A stretch of 64,000 nt of DNA, taken from assembly GCA_903848645.1 (NCBI GenBank), contig CAINGU010000015.1:29269-93268 (forward strand). The letters are read 5' to 3'. The stretch comes from an uncultured cyanobacterium (GTDB lineage: Bacteria; Cyanobacteriota; Cyanobacteriia; Cyanobacteriales; Nostocaceae). A program made the position numbers and the translations under genes. Under the pieces are notes generated by a model that made no database searches, was not told where the DNA came from, and saw only the letters and a program-made list of their open reading frames with translations. Within the stretch, counting starts at the first letter, position 1, and the number at the start of each line of letters is the position of its first letter. Positions 24,853-33,391 of the stretch are shown one piece after another.

Positions 24853-25755
24853 TCATTCGCAATTACCCTGTAAACCTCCTGTATGGATTAATAGCAAAGA
24901 TTCCGATTTAAAAAATCCTTTTGCGATTAAATCCATCACTCCATAAAACATTTTTCCTGTATATACATGATCTAAAGGTATATCATATTGTTGTTGAAAA
25001 TCTTGACAAAATAGCTTTAATTTATTAGTCACTTTAGCATAACCACCAAAATGATAATCAGATATAAGTTGCCAATGTGCGGGAGAATTAACAGGTGTGG
25101 GTAAATTAGAAGCTAGATAATTTGTTAATAAGTTATTGATATCTTCTTTGAGGAAATCACCACCTTTTAAGACAGGAAAACCAATCACTTTTTGTTCTTG
25201 ATTTAATGATAGTGCCATACCTGCTAATGTTGTTCCTGTTCCACAAGCTAAACAAATAGTGTTAAATCCTTGAACTGTTTGTAATATCTCTATACAACCA
25301 CGCATACCATTTAAGTTACAACCCCCTTCAGGAATAATAAATACTTCTCCAAATCGCTGTTTTAAATGATTTTGTAATTCCTCTGTATGGCGTTGTTTAT
25401 ATGTCTGACGATCAATATATACTAATTCCATCCCCTGTGCTACTGCAAATTGTAAAGTAGGATTTAGAGGAATATTTTCTTCTCCACGAATTAAGCCAAT
25501 AGTGCGGAAACCAAATAGATTTCCTGCGGCTGCGGTAGCATAAATATGATTAGAATAAGCTCCACCAAAGGTAAGAATTGTGGATAAATTTTTCTCCTTA
25601 GCTTCCACCAAGTTATATTTCAGTTTAAACCATTTGTTACCGTTGATTTGGGGGTGCATCAGATCCAGCCGTAATACAGATAGTTTAACACCTGCATTAG
25701 CCCCCATTTCATTGCTAATTTGTTGAATAAGTGGAGGGAAAAAAATTGACGACAT
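24853..25755 (-). CDS. ACC deaminase / D-cysteine desulfhydrase family PLP enzyme
   Basis: 300 residues, fold type II PLP enzyme. The Schiff-base lysine is in NGNKWFKLKYNL (K41), followed by the cofactor-binding motif GGAYSNHIYATAAAG and a phosphate-binding loop CGTGTTLAG. These are shared by 1-aminocyclopropane-1-carboxylate deaminases and D-cysteine desulfhydrases; the exact substrate cannot be fixed from sequence, and desulfhydrase activity is the more common one in bacteria. It converges on the GlnX-like gene with a 19-bp gap. Confidence 0.82.
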   Translation of the reverse strand: MSSIFFPPLIQQISNEMGANAGVKLSVLRLDLMHPQINGNKWFKLKYNLVEAKEKNLSTILTFGGAYSNHIYATAAAGNLFGFRTIGLIRGEENIPLNPTLQFAVAQGMELVYIDRQTYKQRHTEELQNHLKQRFGEVFIIPEGGCNLNGMRGCIEILQTVQGFNTICLACGTGTTLAGMALSLNQEQKVIGFPVLKGGDFLKEDINNLLTNYLASNLPTPVNSPAHWQLISDYHFGGYAKVTNKLKLFCQDFQQQYDIPLDHVYTGKMFYGVMDLIAKGFFKSESLLLIHTGGLQGNCE

Positions 25756-25823
25756 TAAAAAAAAAAGTTATTATTTACTAGAATACTATAAAATACTAAA
25801 ATTACCAAGTAAATACGCAGATC

Positions 25824-26390
25824 ATGGCTAAAGTTTTAGATGTCATCACGGAAGAATTACAAAAGTTTATTATTAATCAAAAAATATTTTTTGTGGGGAC
25901 TGCACCTCTAAGTTGTACAGGCCATGTTAACCTTTCTCCCAAAGGTTTAGAAAGTTTTCGCATTCTCTCCCCCCACCAAGTTGGTTATTTAGATGTAACA
26001 GGTAGTGGTAACGAAACATCTGCTCATTTGCAGGAAAATGGGCGGATAACCTTGATGTTTTGCGCTTTTCAAGAACCTGCTTGTATTCTCCGTCTTTATG
26101 GTCAGGGACAAACAATTTTACCAGATTCTCCTGACTGGAATGCTCTCTATCCTCTATTTCCTCCTCTTCCGGGAACTCGACAAATTATTATTGCAGATAT
26201 TGAAAGAGTTCAAACTTCTTGTGGTTTTGGTGTTCCACTATATGAATATCAAGGACAAAGAGATATTTTAGTTAATTGGGCTAGTAAAAAAGGAGAAGCA
26301 GGAGTTAAGGAATATCAACAAAAAAACAATCTGATTAGTATTGATGGATTATCAACTCCTTTGAGTAAATCGCAGAATTTGGGTGATTAA
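25824..26390 (+). CDS. Pyridoxamine 5'-phosphate oxidase family protein
   Basis: 188 residues with the split-barrel flavin-binding fold. The N-terminal strands FFVGTAPLSCTGHVNLSPKGLE and the following LDVTGSGNETSAHLQENGRITLMF are typical of FMN-binding PNPOx-like proteins. It is probably a flavin reductase or oxidase acting on a small substrate rather than the vitamin B6 enzyme PdxH. It precedes the GNAT gene with a 6-bp gap, so the two may be one operon. It is divergent from the PLP enzyme gene. Confidence 0.8.
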   Translation: MAKVLDVITEELQKFIINQKIFFVGTAPLSCTGHVNLSPKGLESFRILSPHQVGYLDVTGSGNETSAHLQENGRITLMFCAFQEPACILRLYGQGQTILPDSPDWNALYPLFPPLPGTRQIIIADIERVQTSCGFGVPLYEYQGQRDILVNWASKKGEAGVKEYQQKNNLISIDGLSTPLSKSQNLGD

Positions 26391-26396
26391 AAAAAT

Positions 26397-26804
26397 ATGA
26401 ATTACCAAATTATTAACCAGCTAAATGAAGCTCAAATTTCTGAACTTGTAGAATTATATAAAAATGAATTCTGGAGTCAGAACCGGACATATCAAGGTGT
26501 TGTCAAAATGCTGGCTGCATCTGATATTATTATCACTTTGGTAGATGAAGAGGAAAAATTAATTGCTTTTTGTCGTGTCTTGACTGATTTCGTTTATCGC
26601 GGCGTTCTTTATGATGTCATTGTTAAACCTAGTTATAGAAAAATGGGATTTGGTGCTAAATTATTAAATGAAGTCCTTAATCATCCCCAATTAAAAGAAG
26701 TGGAAAATATTGCTCTTTTCTGTTTACCGGAGATGATGCCATTTTATCAACGTTGGGGTTTCACAGATATTGTGAAGTTGGAATTAATGTATCGTTACCA
26801 ATAA
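26397..26804 (+). CDS. GNAT family N-acetyltransferase
   Basis: 135-residue single-domain acetyltransferase. The acetyl-CoA-binding motif is in VKPSYRKMGFGAKLLNEVL, after the central strand GVLYDVIVK. The C-terminal ALFCLPEMMPFYQRWGF matches motif B. Substrate not determinable. It starts 6 bp after the flavin-binding protein gene. Confidence 0.85.
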   Translation: MNYQIINQLNEAQISELVELYKNEFWSQNRTYQGVVKMLAASDIIITLVDEEEKLIAFCRVLTDFVYRGVLYDVIVKPSYRKMGFGAKLLNEVLNHPQLKEVENIALFCLPEMMPFYQRWGFTDIVKLELMYRYQ

Positions 26805-26837
26805 TATAGCAATCCTTTAAAATTCTAGAATTTCATC

Positions 26838-27746
26838 ATGTCTACTCAACGCATAATTCAAAGTATATACACAGATGGCGCTTGCACTGGCAATCCTGGT
26901 CCGGGTGGTTGGGGTACAGTAATTTATTTTAATGATGGTTCGGTTCACGAAATGGGTGATTCATCCCACCACACCACCAATAATAAAATGGAAATGCAAG
27001 CCGCGATCGCTGCCTTGGAATTTTTTAAATCATCTCGACAAACTGAAGCTATTACCCTGTACACTGATAGCAAATATCTAATTGATTGTGTGACAAAATG
27101 GGTGAAAGGCTGGAAAAAGAACGGTTGGAAAAAATCAGATGGTAATCCTGTCCAAAACCAAGACCTCTTAGAAATCCTCGATGAACTCAATAGCCAACTG
27201 GTACAATGGCAACACGTGCGGGGACATTCTGGTAATATTGGCAATGAACGCTGTGATGTGATTGCTCGCTCCTTTGCAAACCATAAAATCCCCAACCTAC
27301 AACAGTTATTACCTGAACTTCTTCACGAAACTTTACCTAAAATTCGGGAAATAAGCGTAGTAAAAGTATCTGATGATCCAATAAAATCTACAATAATTAA
27401 TAAAAATACAGTGGAAAGCAGTCCGTCTGCATCAGATATAAGCACTATGGAACCATCTACAATACCAACTGCGACAACAACCAACGAACAGCCCGCTGAA
27501 ATCAGGGTTTCACAACTTCGCAACTTGGTGGAAACTTTGCGTATTGCGGACGAAATTGCCGAAAAAGGCTATCTAATCACCAGTTCGGAATTAGCAGACT
27601 TAATGAGTGTCCACTCTAGTGCTGTTACCAGTCGGGGTGACGAATGGCGTTGGCGAAATTGGATAGTTTCACGGGTAAGACGTGAAGGTAATCAGATTCT
27701 CTGGGAACTCGAACGTGGGGACAAAATAGAAACAGAAGTAGATTAA
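26838..27746 (+). CDS. rnhA: Ribonuclease HI with an extra C-terminal domain
   Basis: 302 residues, about twice the usual 150. Residues 8-155 are RNase HI, which cuts the RNA strand of RNA-DNA hybrids. Active-site residues are in place: D13 (YTDGAC), E52 (NKMEMQ), D77 (LYTDSKY), H130 and D140 (RGHSGN...ERCD). A Ser/Thr-rich linker (about 180-220) joins a C-terminal domain, about 225-295, with helices and a SRVRREGNQILWELER ending that looks like a winged helix. The extra domain may bind DNA or RNA hybrids; that is inferred. Confidence 0.88.
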   Translation: MSTQRIIQSIYTDGACTGNPGPGGWGTVIYFNDGSVHEMGDSSHHTTNNKMEMQAAIAALEFFKSSRQTEAITLYTDSKYLIDCVTKWVKGWKKNGWKKSDGNPVQNQDLLEILDELNSQLVQWQHVRGHSGNIGNERCDVIARSFANHKIPNLQQLLPELLHETLPKIREISVVKVSDDPIKSTIINKNTVESSPSASDISTMEPSTIPTATTTNEQPAEIRVSQLRNLVETLRIADEIAEKGYLITSSELADLMSVHSSAVTSRGDEWRWRNWIVSRVRREGNQILWELERGDKIETEVD

Positions 27747-27831
27747 AATAATTCGTAATTCGTAATTAAGTTTTACAACTAGGATATAGCGATTTTCATC
27801 TCAGTCAGATCCAGTTTTAAACCCCAAAAAC

Positions 27832-27881
27832 CGTAGGGGCGCAGGGCCTGCGCCCTTTCCAAGTTCCTGCGCCCTTTCCAA
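27832..27881. repeat. GGGCGCAGG palindrome with partial direct repeat
   Basis: GGGCGCAGG-GCCTGCGCCC at 27837-27855 is nearly self-complementary. The part CCTGCGCCCTTTCC is repeated immediately downstream (about 27868-27881). It sits between rnhA and a small convergent gene, and may help to end transcription. Confidence 0.55.
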
Positions 27882-27975
27882 ACTAAACTGTATTTTATCC
27901 AAGTAATAACCGCTATCAGGAATAGGTAAAAGATCAAATATATTCATAATTATCAACACGATCTTCTAGTCAAAA

Positions 27976-28191
27976 CTACTTATGATTAGAAATATCATTT
28001 GTCACTTTAATACGACCTTTAACCACAAACCGCAACAATCTATTGATAGCTTCTTGCTCTTCTTGCTCTAAGCATTCATCTAAAATAGCTGCCATTAAAC
28101 CATAACGATCAGCTAAGGAAAGAAAGCCAGTATCAGCGCTAGTAGCGATAATTTCCCCAACTGCACCAGGGAGAAGTTTGATTTCTGGCAT
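27976..28191 (-). CDS. Hypothetical protein (71 aa)
   Basis: Small, acidic and helical protein beginning MPEIKLLPGAVGEIIATSADTG and continuing LMAAILDECLEQEEQEAI. No family recognised. It has the look of small cyanobacterial proteins found beside housekeeping genes. It converges with rnhA and is separated from the ABC transporter gene by 165 bp of AT-rich DNA, in which nothing is recognised. Confidence 0.55.
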   Translation of the reverse strand: MPEIKLLPGAVGEIIATSADTGFLSLADRYGLMAAILDECLEQEEQEAINRLLRFVVKGRIKVTNDISNHK

Positions 28192-28356
28192 TTACTTAAA
28201 ATTGAACTCTACAACTTTAATATCTCCTAAATTTGAGTTTAGCTAAGTGATTAACCCAAGCATTTAATTGTGAAAATTATCAAATATTATGGTGATAATT
28301 GCAAACATAAATTAGTGATTTATATCACATGAATGCTGCAAACTGCAAACTTTTGA

Positions 28357-30243
28357 TTATGTTCCTAACATTTGTAAATTGTGCAAAGTGGCATAAAATC
28401 CTCCCTGTTGTAATAATTCTTCATGACTGCCCTCTTCAATCAATTCCCCCCGCTTCAACACAAAAATCCGGTCTACATTACGAATTGTAGACAGACGGTG
28501 AGCAATAATAATTGATGTCCGTTCTATCAATAACTGATTTAAAGCTTCTTGAACCAAAGCCTCCGTCCTCACATCCAAACTAGCTGTAGCTTCGTCTAAC
28601 ACCAAAATTTGGGGGTTGCGAATAGCAGCACGGGCAAAGGCTAAAAGTTGTTTTTGTCCACTAGAAAGATTTGTCGCCCGTTCTCGCAATTGAGTATCAT
28701 AACCTTGGGGTAGTTGGTTGATAAACTCTGCCACATTGGTTTTTTCCGCGGCTTGTTGAATTTCTGCAAAACTATAATTATCACCTAAAGTAATATTACT
28801 TTTAACATCACCAGCAAACAAAAACGCCTCTTGCAAAATTACCGTCATATAACGTCGTAGTTCCGCTTGGGGAATCTTGCGAATATCCACACCATCAATC
28901 AGAATGCGTCCTTGGGTTGGTTCATAAAGACGACATAATAGCCGAATAATTGAACTTTTACCCGCACCTGTGGGACCAACTAAAGCCACCTTTTCCCCTG
29001 GATGAATAGTAAAGTCTAGATTTTTAATAACGTAATCATCGTCTTTGTAAGCAAAGGAAACATTTTCAAACTTAATTTCTCCTAAAGCGGGAATAGGAGT
29101 AAAATCTTGAGATTCTAACTTAGAAACAATCTCATTAATATAGCCAAATTCAAAATCTACAATTGAATCTTGAGTCTGAGAGTAATCTTTAATTTCGATA
29201 GGTTCATCTAAAATATCAACTACCCGTTCAATAGCCGTAAAACCAGATTGAATTACTGTAAACTTTTCGGCAAAATTCCGCAACGGTTCAAAGAATTGTT
29301 GGGCATATAAAATAAATGCTGATAAAATCCCAAAGGTGATTTGTTTATCTAACAACAACCAACCACCCAACCATAATACCCCAGCAATTGCGACTAAACC
29401 AACCCATTCTAAAGTTGAAGAAACCGCTGAATCATACCAAATGCTAGTATCTACTTCCTTAACATAATGTTGATTAGTTACCCGAAATAACTCAGCATTA
29501 AACTTTTCTCGGCGAAATAACTGGACAACATTAATACCAACAATATTTTCTTGTAGTTGAGAATTGAGTTTAGAAAGTTCTTCTCTGGTTTTATAATTAG
29601 CCTCTCGATACTGCTGTTGAAAATAAATCATTAACCAAGTCACTGGAAAAAGGATGAATATCAACAAACAAGCAAGTTGCCATTGAATTGAAAACATTAA
29701 CCCCACAATCACCACCATAGATAATAAATCAGAAATGATTCCTACAGCCCCAGTAGAAAAAACATCTCCTAAACTTTCGACATCACTAGTAAGTCTAGTA
29801 ATTAATTTACCTACAGGTGTGCGATCAAAAAAACGTACAGCTAAAGATGTAATATGATCAAATAAATCCTCACGAATAGCCGCTGTGATTTTTTGCCCTA
29901 ATTTTTGAACTAAATAACCTTGTACACCTGTTAATACTAAGCGAATAATAGTTGCTATGAGCAACATTCCGATGAGAATATTTAAACCTTGCCACAGAGG
30001 CATATTTTGGAGGAATTGATATGTGCTAGGTTCTTTCCGAATTAAAGAAATTGCTTGTCCTACTAACATAGGTTTGATAGCACTAGCAATGGCAATAGGA
30101 ACAAGCAGCAACATAGATATTGCTAATAGTTTGCCACTACTACGGGCATAAGGTACTAAGCGCAAAAATAACCGCCAGTCATTTTCTCGACGACGGTATT
30201 CTGTATTAGATTTAGTTTGAGATGGGTAGATGCTCATAAACAA
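28357..30243 (-). CDS. ABC exporter, fused membrane and ATPase domains (MsbA/lipid A type)
   Basis: 628 residues in the order six-helix membrane domain (about 30-340) and ATPase (about 385-628). The ATPase has Walker A GPTGAGKSS, signature LSSGQKQL, Walker B ILVLDEATASLD and the H-loop IIAHRLST. Such half-transporters act as dimers and export lipids, peptides or drugs; the substrate is not known. The link between the domains (about 345-385) is longer and acidic compared with the minimal family. ATG starts at 30243 and 30237 are both possible. Confidence 0.9.
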   Translation of the reverse strand: MFMSIYPSQTKSNTEYRRRENDWRLFLRLVPYARSSGKLLAISMLLLVPIAIASAIKPMLVGQAISLIRKEPSTYQFLQNMPLWQGLNILIGMLLIATIIRLVLTGVQGYLVQKLGQKITAAIREDLFDHITSLAVRFFDRTPVGKLITRLTSDVESLGDVFSTGAVGIISDLLSMVVIVGLMFSIQWQLACLLIFILFPVTWLMIYFQQQYREANYKTREELSKLNSQLQENIVGINVVQLFRREKFNAELFRVTNQHYVKEVDTSIWYDSAVSSTLEWVGLVAIAGVLWLGGWLLLDKQITFGILSAFILYAQQFFEPLRNFAEKFTVIQSGFTAIERVVDILDEPIEIKDYSQTQDSIVDFEFGYINEIVSKLESQDFTPIPALGEIKFENVSFAYKDDDYVIKNLDFTIHPGEKVALVGPTGAGKSSIIRLLCRLYEPTQGRILIDGVDIRKIPQAELRRYMTVILQEAFLFAGDVKSNITLGDNYSFAEIQQAAEKTNVAEFINQLPQGYDTQLRERATNLSSGQKQLLAFARAAIRNPQILVLDEATASLDVRTEALVQEALNQLLIERTSIIIAHRLSTIRNVDRIFVLKRGELIEEGSHEELLQQGGFYATLHNLQMLGT

Positions 30244-30299
30244 AGAATTAGTAGTAAAATTATTGGGAATTTTGGATTTTGAATTCTGAGAAAGCGGTA

Positions 30300-30764
30300 C
30301 TAATTTTTTTCATAATTTAAGCCATTGATTTCTTTGCATTTTGCCTGTGCGGCTTCATAAGCTGCCAAATATTCTTGACCACCTAACATGACATCACCAT
30401 AATAATCATAGGGGGCTTCACCATAAATAGGTAAAGGATCATCCTCTGGATAATCTTCTTTAGATTCTTCAATCATGGCTTTTAGCTTTTTGGCACTGAG
30501 ACTTTGAGCAGGAAAATAATAAAGTTCCTGGGGATTTTTTTGCAGATAAGGAAGTGTAGGATCAATAATCACATCATTAACTTCCAGCCAACCATGTTCA
30601 ACAGGTTTATATGGCTGACCAGCAAATACTAAAAATCCTTGTACATATTTTGCACCCTCAGTCACTAAAACTGCTTTATAAGCATTATCAAAAGGTTTTT
30701 TAGCTTTACTTTTGATAGTTTTGGCAATTTCATTTGACAGGGCTTCATCTAATAATTTGTTCAT
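30300..30764 (-). CDS. Hypothetical protein (154 aa)
   Basis: Unrecognised. The middle part reads VQGFLVFAGQPYKPVEHGWLEVNDVIIDPTLPY; an HGW...DPT pattern recalls the His and Asp of transglutaminase-like or cysteine protease-like folds, but no catalytic cysteine precedes it, so activity is doubtful. The C-terminus is acidic and Tyr-rich (GEAPYDYYGDVMLGGQEYLA). No signal or membrane segment. It lies downstream of an element with inverted ends at 30843-30972. Confidence 0.5.
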   Translation of the reverse strand: MNKLLDEALSNEIAKTIKSKAKKPFDNAYKAVLVTEGAKYVQGFLVFAGQPYKPVEHGWLEVNDVIIDPTLPYLQKNPQELYYFPAQSLSAKKLKAMIEESKEDYPEDDPLPIYGEAPYDYYGDVMLGGQEYLAAYEAAQAKCKEINGLNYEKN

Positions 30765-30842
30765 GGTGTGAATTATCCTTGAATTATGCTGTCAATGGTA
30801 AAACTCTGGTAGGGTGTGCGTTATGCTAACACACCCTCCGTT

Positions 30843-30972
30843 TAAGTAGGTGAGCGTTAAAAATTGTCGTTGGGATAAGGCAGGGGAGCAGGGAGCAGGG
30901 AGCAGGGGGAAAGAGTTTGAGCTTGCTTTGCTTTTCTTCACATACCTTGAATTTTTTCTGTCAACCTACTTA
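30843..30972 (+). mobile_element. MITE-like element family 1, copy A
   Basis: Begins TAAGTAGGT and ends ACCTACTTA, a 9-bp terminal inverted repeat. The interior starts GAGCGTTAAAAATTGTCGTT and holds GGGAGCAG-type tandem repeats. It ends right beside the stop codon of the desaturase-SDR gene. Related copies are at 55215-55361 and 60258-60373. It codes for nothing, so it would need an outside transposase. Confidence 0.65.
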
Positions 30973-30973
30973 G

Positions 30974-32188
30974 CTACTTCTTACTAAAAATGCAATAGTA
31001 CAACCAGGTGCTAAATTCTTTGACAGGAAATAGGATATAAGTCAAAGGATTTACTGTGACAATAATGTTTCTAAAATCCCGTTTAGCAAAAAATAAAATT
31101 CCCTGGGCAACTTGTGGTGCTGACATGATACCATAGGGATTTAATTGACTTTTAAATGGGCCTAAAATTAATTTGCGAATTACACAAACTTGATCTAATC
31201 GCTTCAGGGTGACAATATCCCCTAATGCTCTTTTGCTCAGTTCATATAGGGGACTTAATGCTGGGGAAACTTCAGCCTCAGACGTATTTACCCAAATTTC
31301 TTTAGTGGCTTTGTCTTGCGGTCCTGTGACAGTTGCAGAAAAAATATCTATCAATTCCAAAGCGGAAAAGGTGTTAACTTGATAGGAATTTTGCATGGCG
31401 GCAGAAGTCCGATCTCCATAAACATTTATGCCATGATTGATAATGAGAATATCAACTTTATTTAAACTTTCTTGTAGTTGAGCTTCATTACCCAATTCCC
31501 ATTTTACAACTTTGACACGATCTTGAACTGCGATTTTTTCAGGATTAGTTGTTAATGCCACAACTTTAGCATTATGCTTTAATAATTCTGCGGCTAATGC
31601 TTGTCCTAATGCACCAGAAGCACCTGTTAAAGCGACTGTTTTACCTTTAAGAGAAAGTCCTGTTCCTAGTATTTTATCCACAAGAGGAAAAACACCACTA
31701 TAGTAAGCATTAACATCATCAAAATGATGTCGCCAATGATAGGTTCTATTTACCCACCAAACTGAGGAAATTGTGTCTAAAGGTCCGGGTAAATGATTGT
31801 AGTCTGTGTCTATTGTTCCTTGAAAATATCGCATAGATGCACCGTATAAAAAAGTGCCAGCATATACGACTCCTAACCATAACCCCCATTGATGAGCTAG
31901 TAAGGCAATTGCTGTTAAAATGATTACTAGTAGACCAGATTCAACGATATCATGATACAATTGGGAATCTATATAGGCTTTTTGGGAAATTAAAGTTAAA
32001 TCTCGACGGTATACGGCATGATGTTTATTGTGCCATTTCCCTAACCAAGTTACGTAATGACACAAAGCATGGTAACTGTCTCTTAATATTTCTGCGAGTA
32101 AGAGGGAGGAAAATCCCCAGGTAGTGAACTGGATACAGTTGTTTACTAAAACCGAATCAATTGTTAAGCTTTGAGCCAAAATCATCAT
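30974..32188 (-). CDS. Bifunctional fatty acid hydroxylase/sterol desaturase - short-chain dehydrogenase fusion
   Basis: 404 residues. The N-terminal half is a membrane di-iron domain with His boxes HALCH, HNKHH and HWRHH. From about residue 180 a Rossmann SDR domain begins, with the nucleotide-binding motif TGASGALGQALA and the catalytic YELSKRA (Tyr-xxx-Lys). This fusion order is seen in cyanobacterial proteins of unknown substrate, thought to act on membrane lipids or carotenoid-like molecules. Four hydrophobic stretches surround the His boxes. Confidence 0.82.
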   Translation of the reverse strand: MMILAQSLTIDSVLVNNCIQFTTWGFSSLLLAEILRDSYHALCHYVTWLGKWHNKHHAVYRRDLTLISQKAYIDSQLYHDIVESGLLVIILTAIALLAHQWGLWLGVVYAGTFLYGASMRYFQGTIDTDYNHLPGPLDTISSVWWVNRTYHWRHHFDDVNAYYSGVFPLVDKILGTGLSLKGKTVALTGASGALGQALAAELLKHNAKVVALTTNPEKIAVQDRVKVVKWELGNEAQLQESLNKVDILIINHGINVYGDRTSAAMQNSYQVNTFSALELIDIFSATVTGPQDKATKEIWVNTSEAEVSPALSPLYELSKRALGDIVTLKRLDQVCVIRKLILGPFKSQLNPYGIMSAPQVAQGILFFAKRDFRNIIVTVNPLTYILFPVKEFSTWLYYCIFSKK

Positions 32189-32311
32189 CTTTTTGGTGAC
32201 ACCACTTCCTCTTAATTAAACCAAGTTGTTAGCACTTTTGTCTAATAAAGTTGCATCTTCCAGATTTATTTTCCACTCTACTTAACTTCAGAATCCGAGT
32301 TTTGGATAAAT

Positions 32312-32770
32312 TTAGCCAGCAAATACCTTTTGTAAATTTTCTGGCTGCATGAATGTTAAATATTGATTGGACATTTCTGGGGTTAAGAATTCTATCATCA
32401 CTCTATTTTCTAACCAAAACTCGATTACATCAAAGAAAGCACGACTACAACGGATAACTCTCCAACCTTCTCTATGAGCAATTTCTTCTATTTTTTCTTG
32501 AGTAGAATTAACAGAAATGGCTGCATGAGTGGCTGTAAAATTGACAGGTTGAGAAATTTCTTGAAATTGACAATCCTGTTTTCCTTCACCCGGTTGCAAT
32601 ACAATTTGTAATGGATAAACTTCAATTGCTGTTCCGTATTCGTCCAGAGATACCATCATGTAACTACCTGGATTTGGCGGAAAGGGAAATGCTTTTCCAT
32701 TCATTACTTCTGCGAGAACTTCAGCAGCGTGTTCAGGATTTTGAGCAGAAATAGAAAGATGGTGAATCAT
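32312..32770 (-). CDS. VOC (glyoxalase-like) family protein
   Basis: 152 residues with the beta-alpha-beta-beta-beta fold of vicinal oxygen chelate proteins: MIHHLSISAQNPEHAAEVLAEV starts the module and HAAISVNSTQEKI begins the second half. Expected metal ligands (an early His, a later Glu) could be H3 or H4 and E in MIEFL. Substrate unknown; members include glyoxalases, dioxygenases and antibiotic-binding proteins. Confidence 0.75.
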   Translation of the reverse strand: MIHHLSISAQNPEHAAEVLAEVMNGKAFPFPPNPGSYMMVSLDEYGTAIEVYPLQIVLQPGEGKQDCQFQEISQPVNFTATHAAISVNSTQEKIEEIAHREGWRVIRCSRAFFDVIEFWLENRVMIEFLTPEMSNQYLTFMQPENLQKVFAG

Positions 32771-32821
32771 ATTATAATTGAAAAAAATCCAGTATCTAGT
32801 ATAGCAAAATAAATGGCTCTA

Positions 32822-33250
32822 TCAATCCCTGATTTGCTCAATTAATCGCTGTTCTAGTAAATTCAATAATCCATCTACATCTTTTCCTATTTCCTGAAAA
32901 CAGATTTCTGGTGATGATTTGGGTGCAAATTGAATTAACTTAATTTCCCCTTTCCCAATACCAATCATCACTACTTCTGTTTCTGGTTTGTGATTATCAA
33001 TAATTCCCAAAAGTTCTTGGAGACGATTTTCAACTCTATCATTGAGTTTTTCTATTTCGGCTTGGGGACAATAAACAAAATGGGGAGTTGGTTGTAAATC
33101 AATACCGATAGTCCCCTGACTATCACCATTCTCTAGCCACAATCCCCAAAAAAGTGCGGCTAGTTCTGGCTGATTGTCTTTGACAAATCTATCTAACTGT
33201 CCTCGCCATTTATTCTCTGCTGTTTCTGGTTGGGGAATACTAAACATCAC
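32822..33250 (-). CDS. Conserved cyanobacterial protein (142 aa), possibly CcmS-like
   Basis: Small soluble protein with a helical N-terminus (WRGQLDRFVKDNQPELAALFWGLWLENG), a strand set around GTIGIDLQPTPHFVYCP and VMIGIGKGEIKLIQF, and a helical end (LLNLLEQRLIEQIRD). It resembles, from memory, the beta-carboxysome assembly chaperone CcmS of Nostocales, but I cannot confirm this and no carboxysome gene is nearby. Left without a symbol. Confidence 0.55.
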   Translation of the reverse strand: MMFSIPQPETAENKWRGQLDRFVKDNQPELAALFWGLWLENGDSQGTIGIDLQPTPHFVYCPQAEIEKLNDRVENRLQELLGIIDNHKPETEVVMIGIGKGEIKLIQFAPKSSPEICFQEIGKDVDGLLNLLEQRLIEQIRD

Positions 33251-33391
33251 AATTAATTCATAATTTTATTTTTTCTATGGTAACAGTAAAAGTAGCATTT
33301 TTATAAAATTGATCTAATTTTCAGTAATCAGCTATCAATAGAATGGGGAAATATAAATCTATGATAGCTGAATGTTTTGGTTTTACTAATT

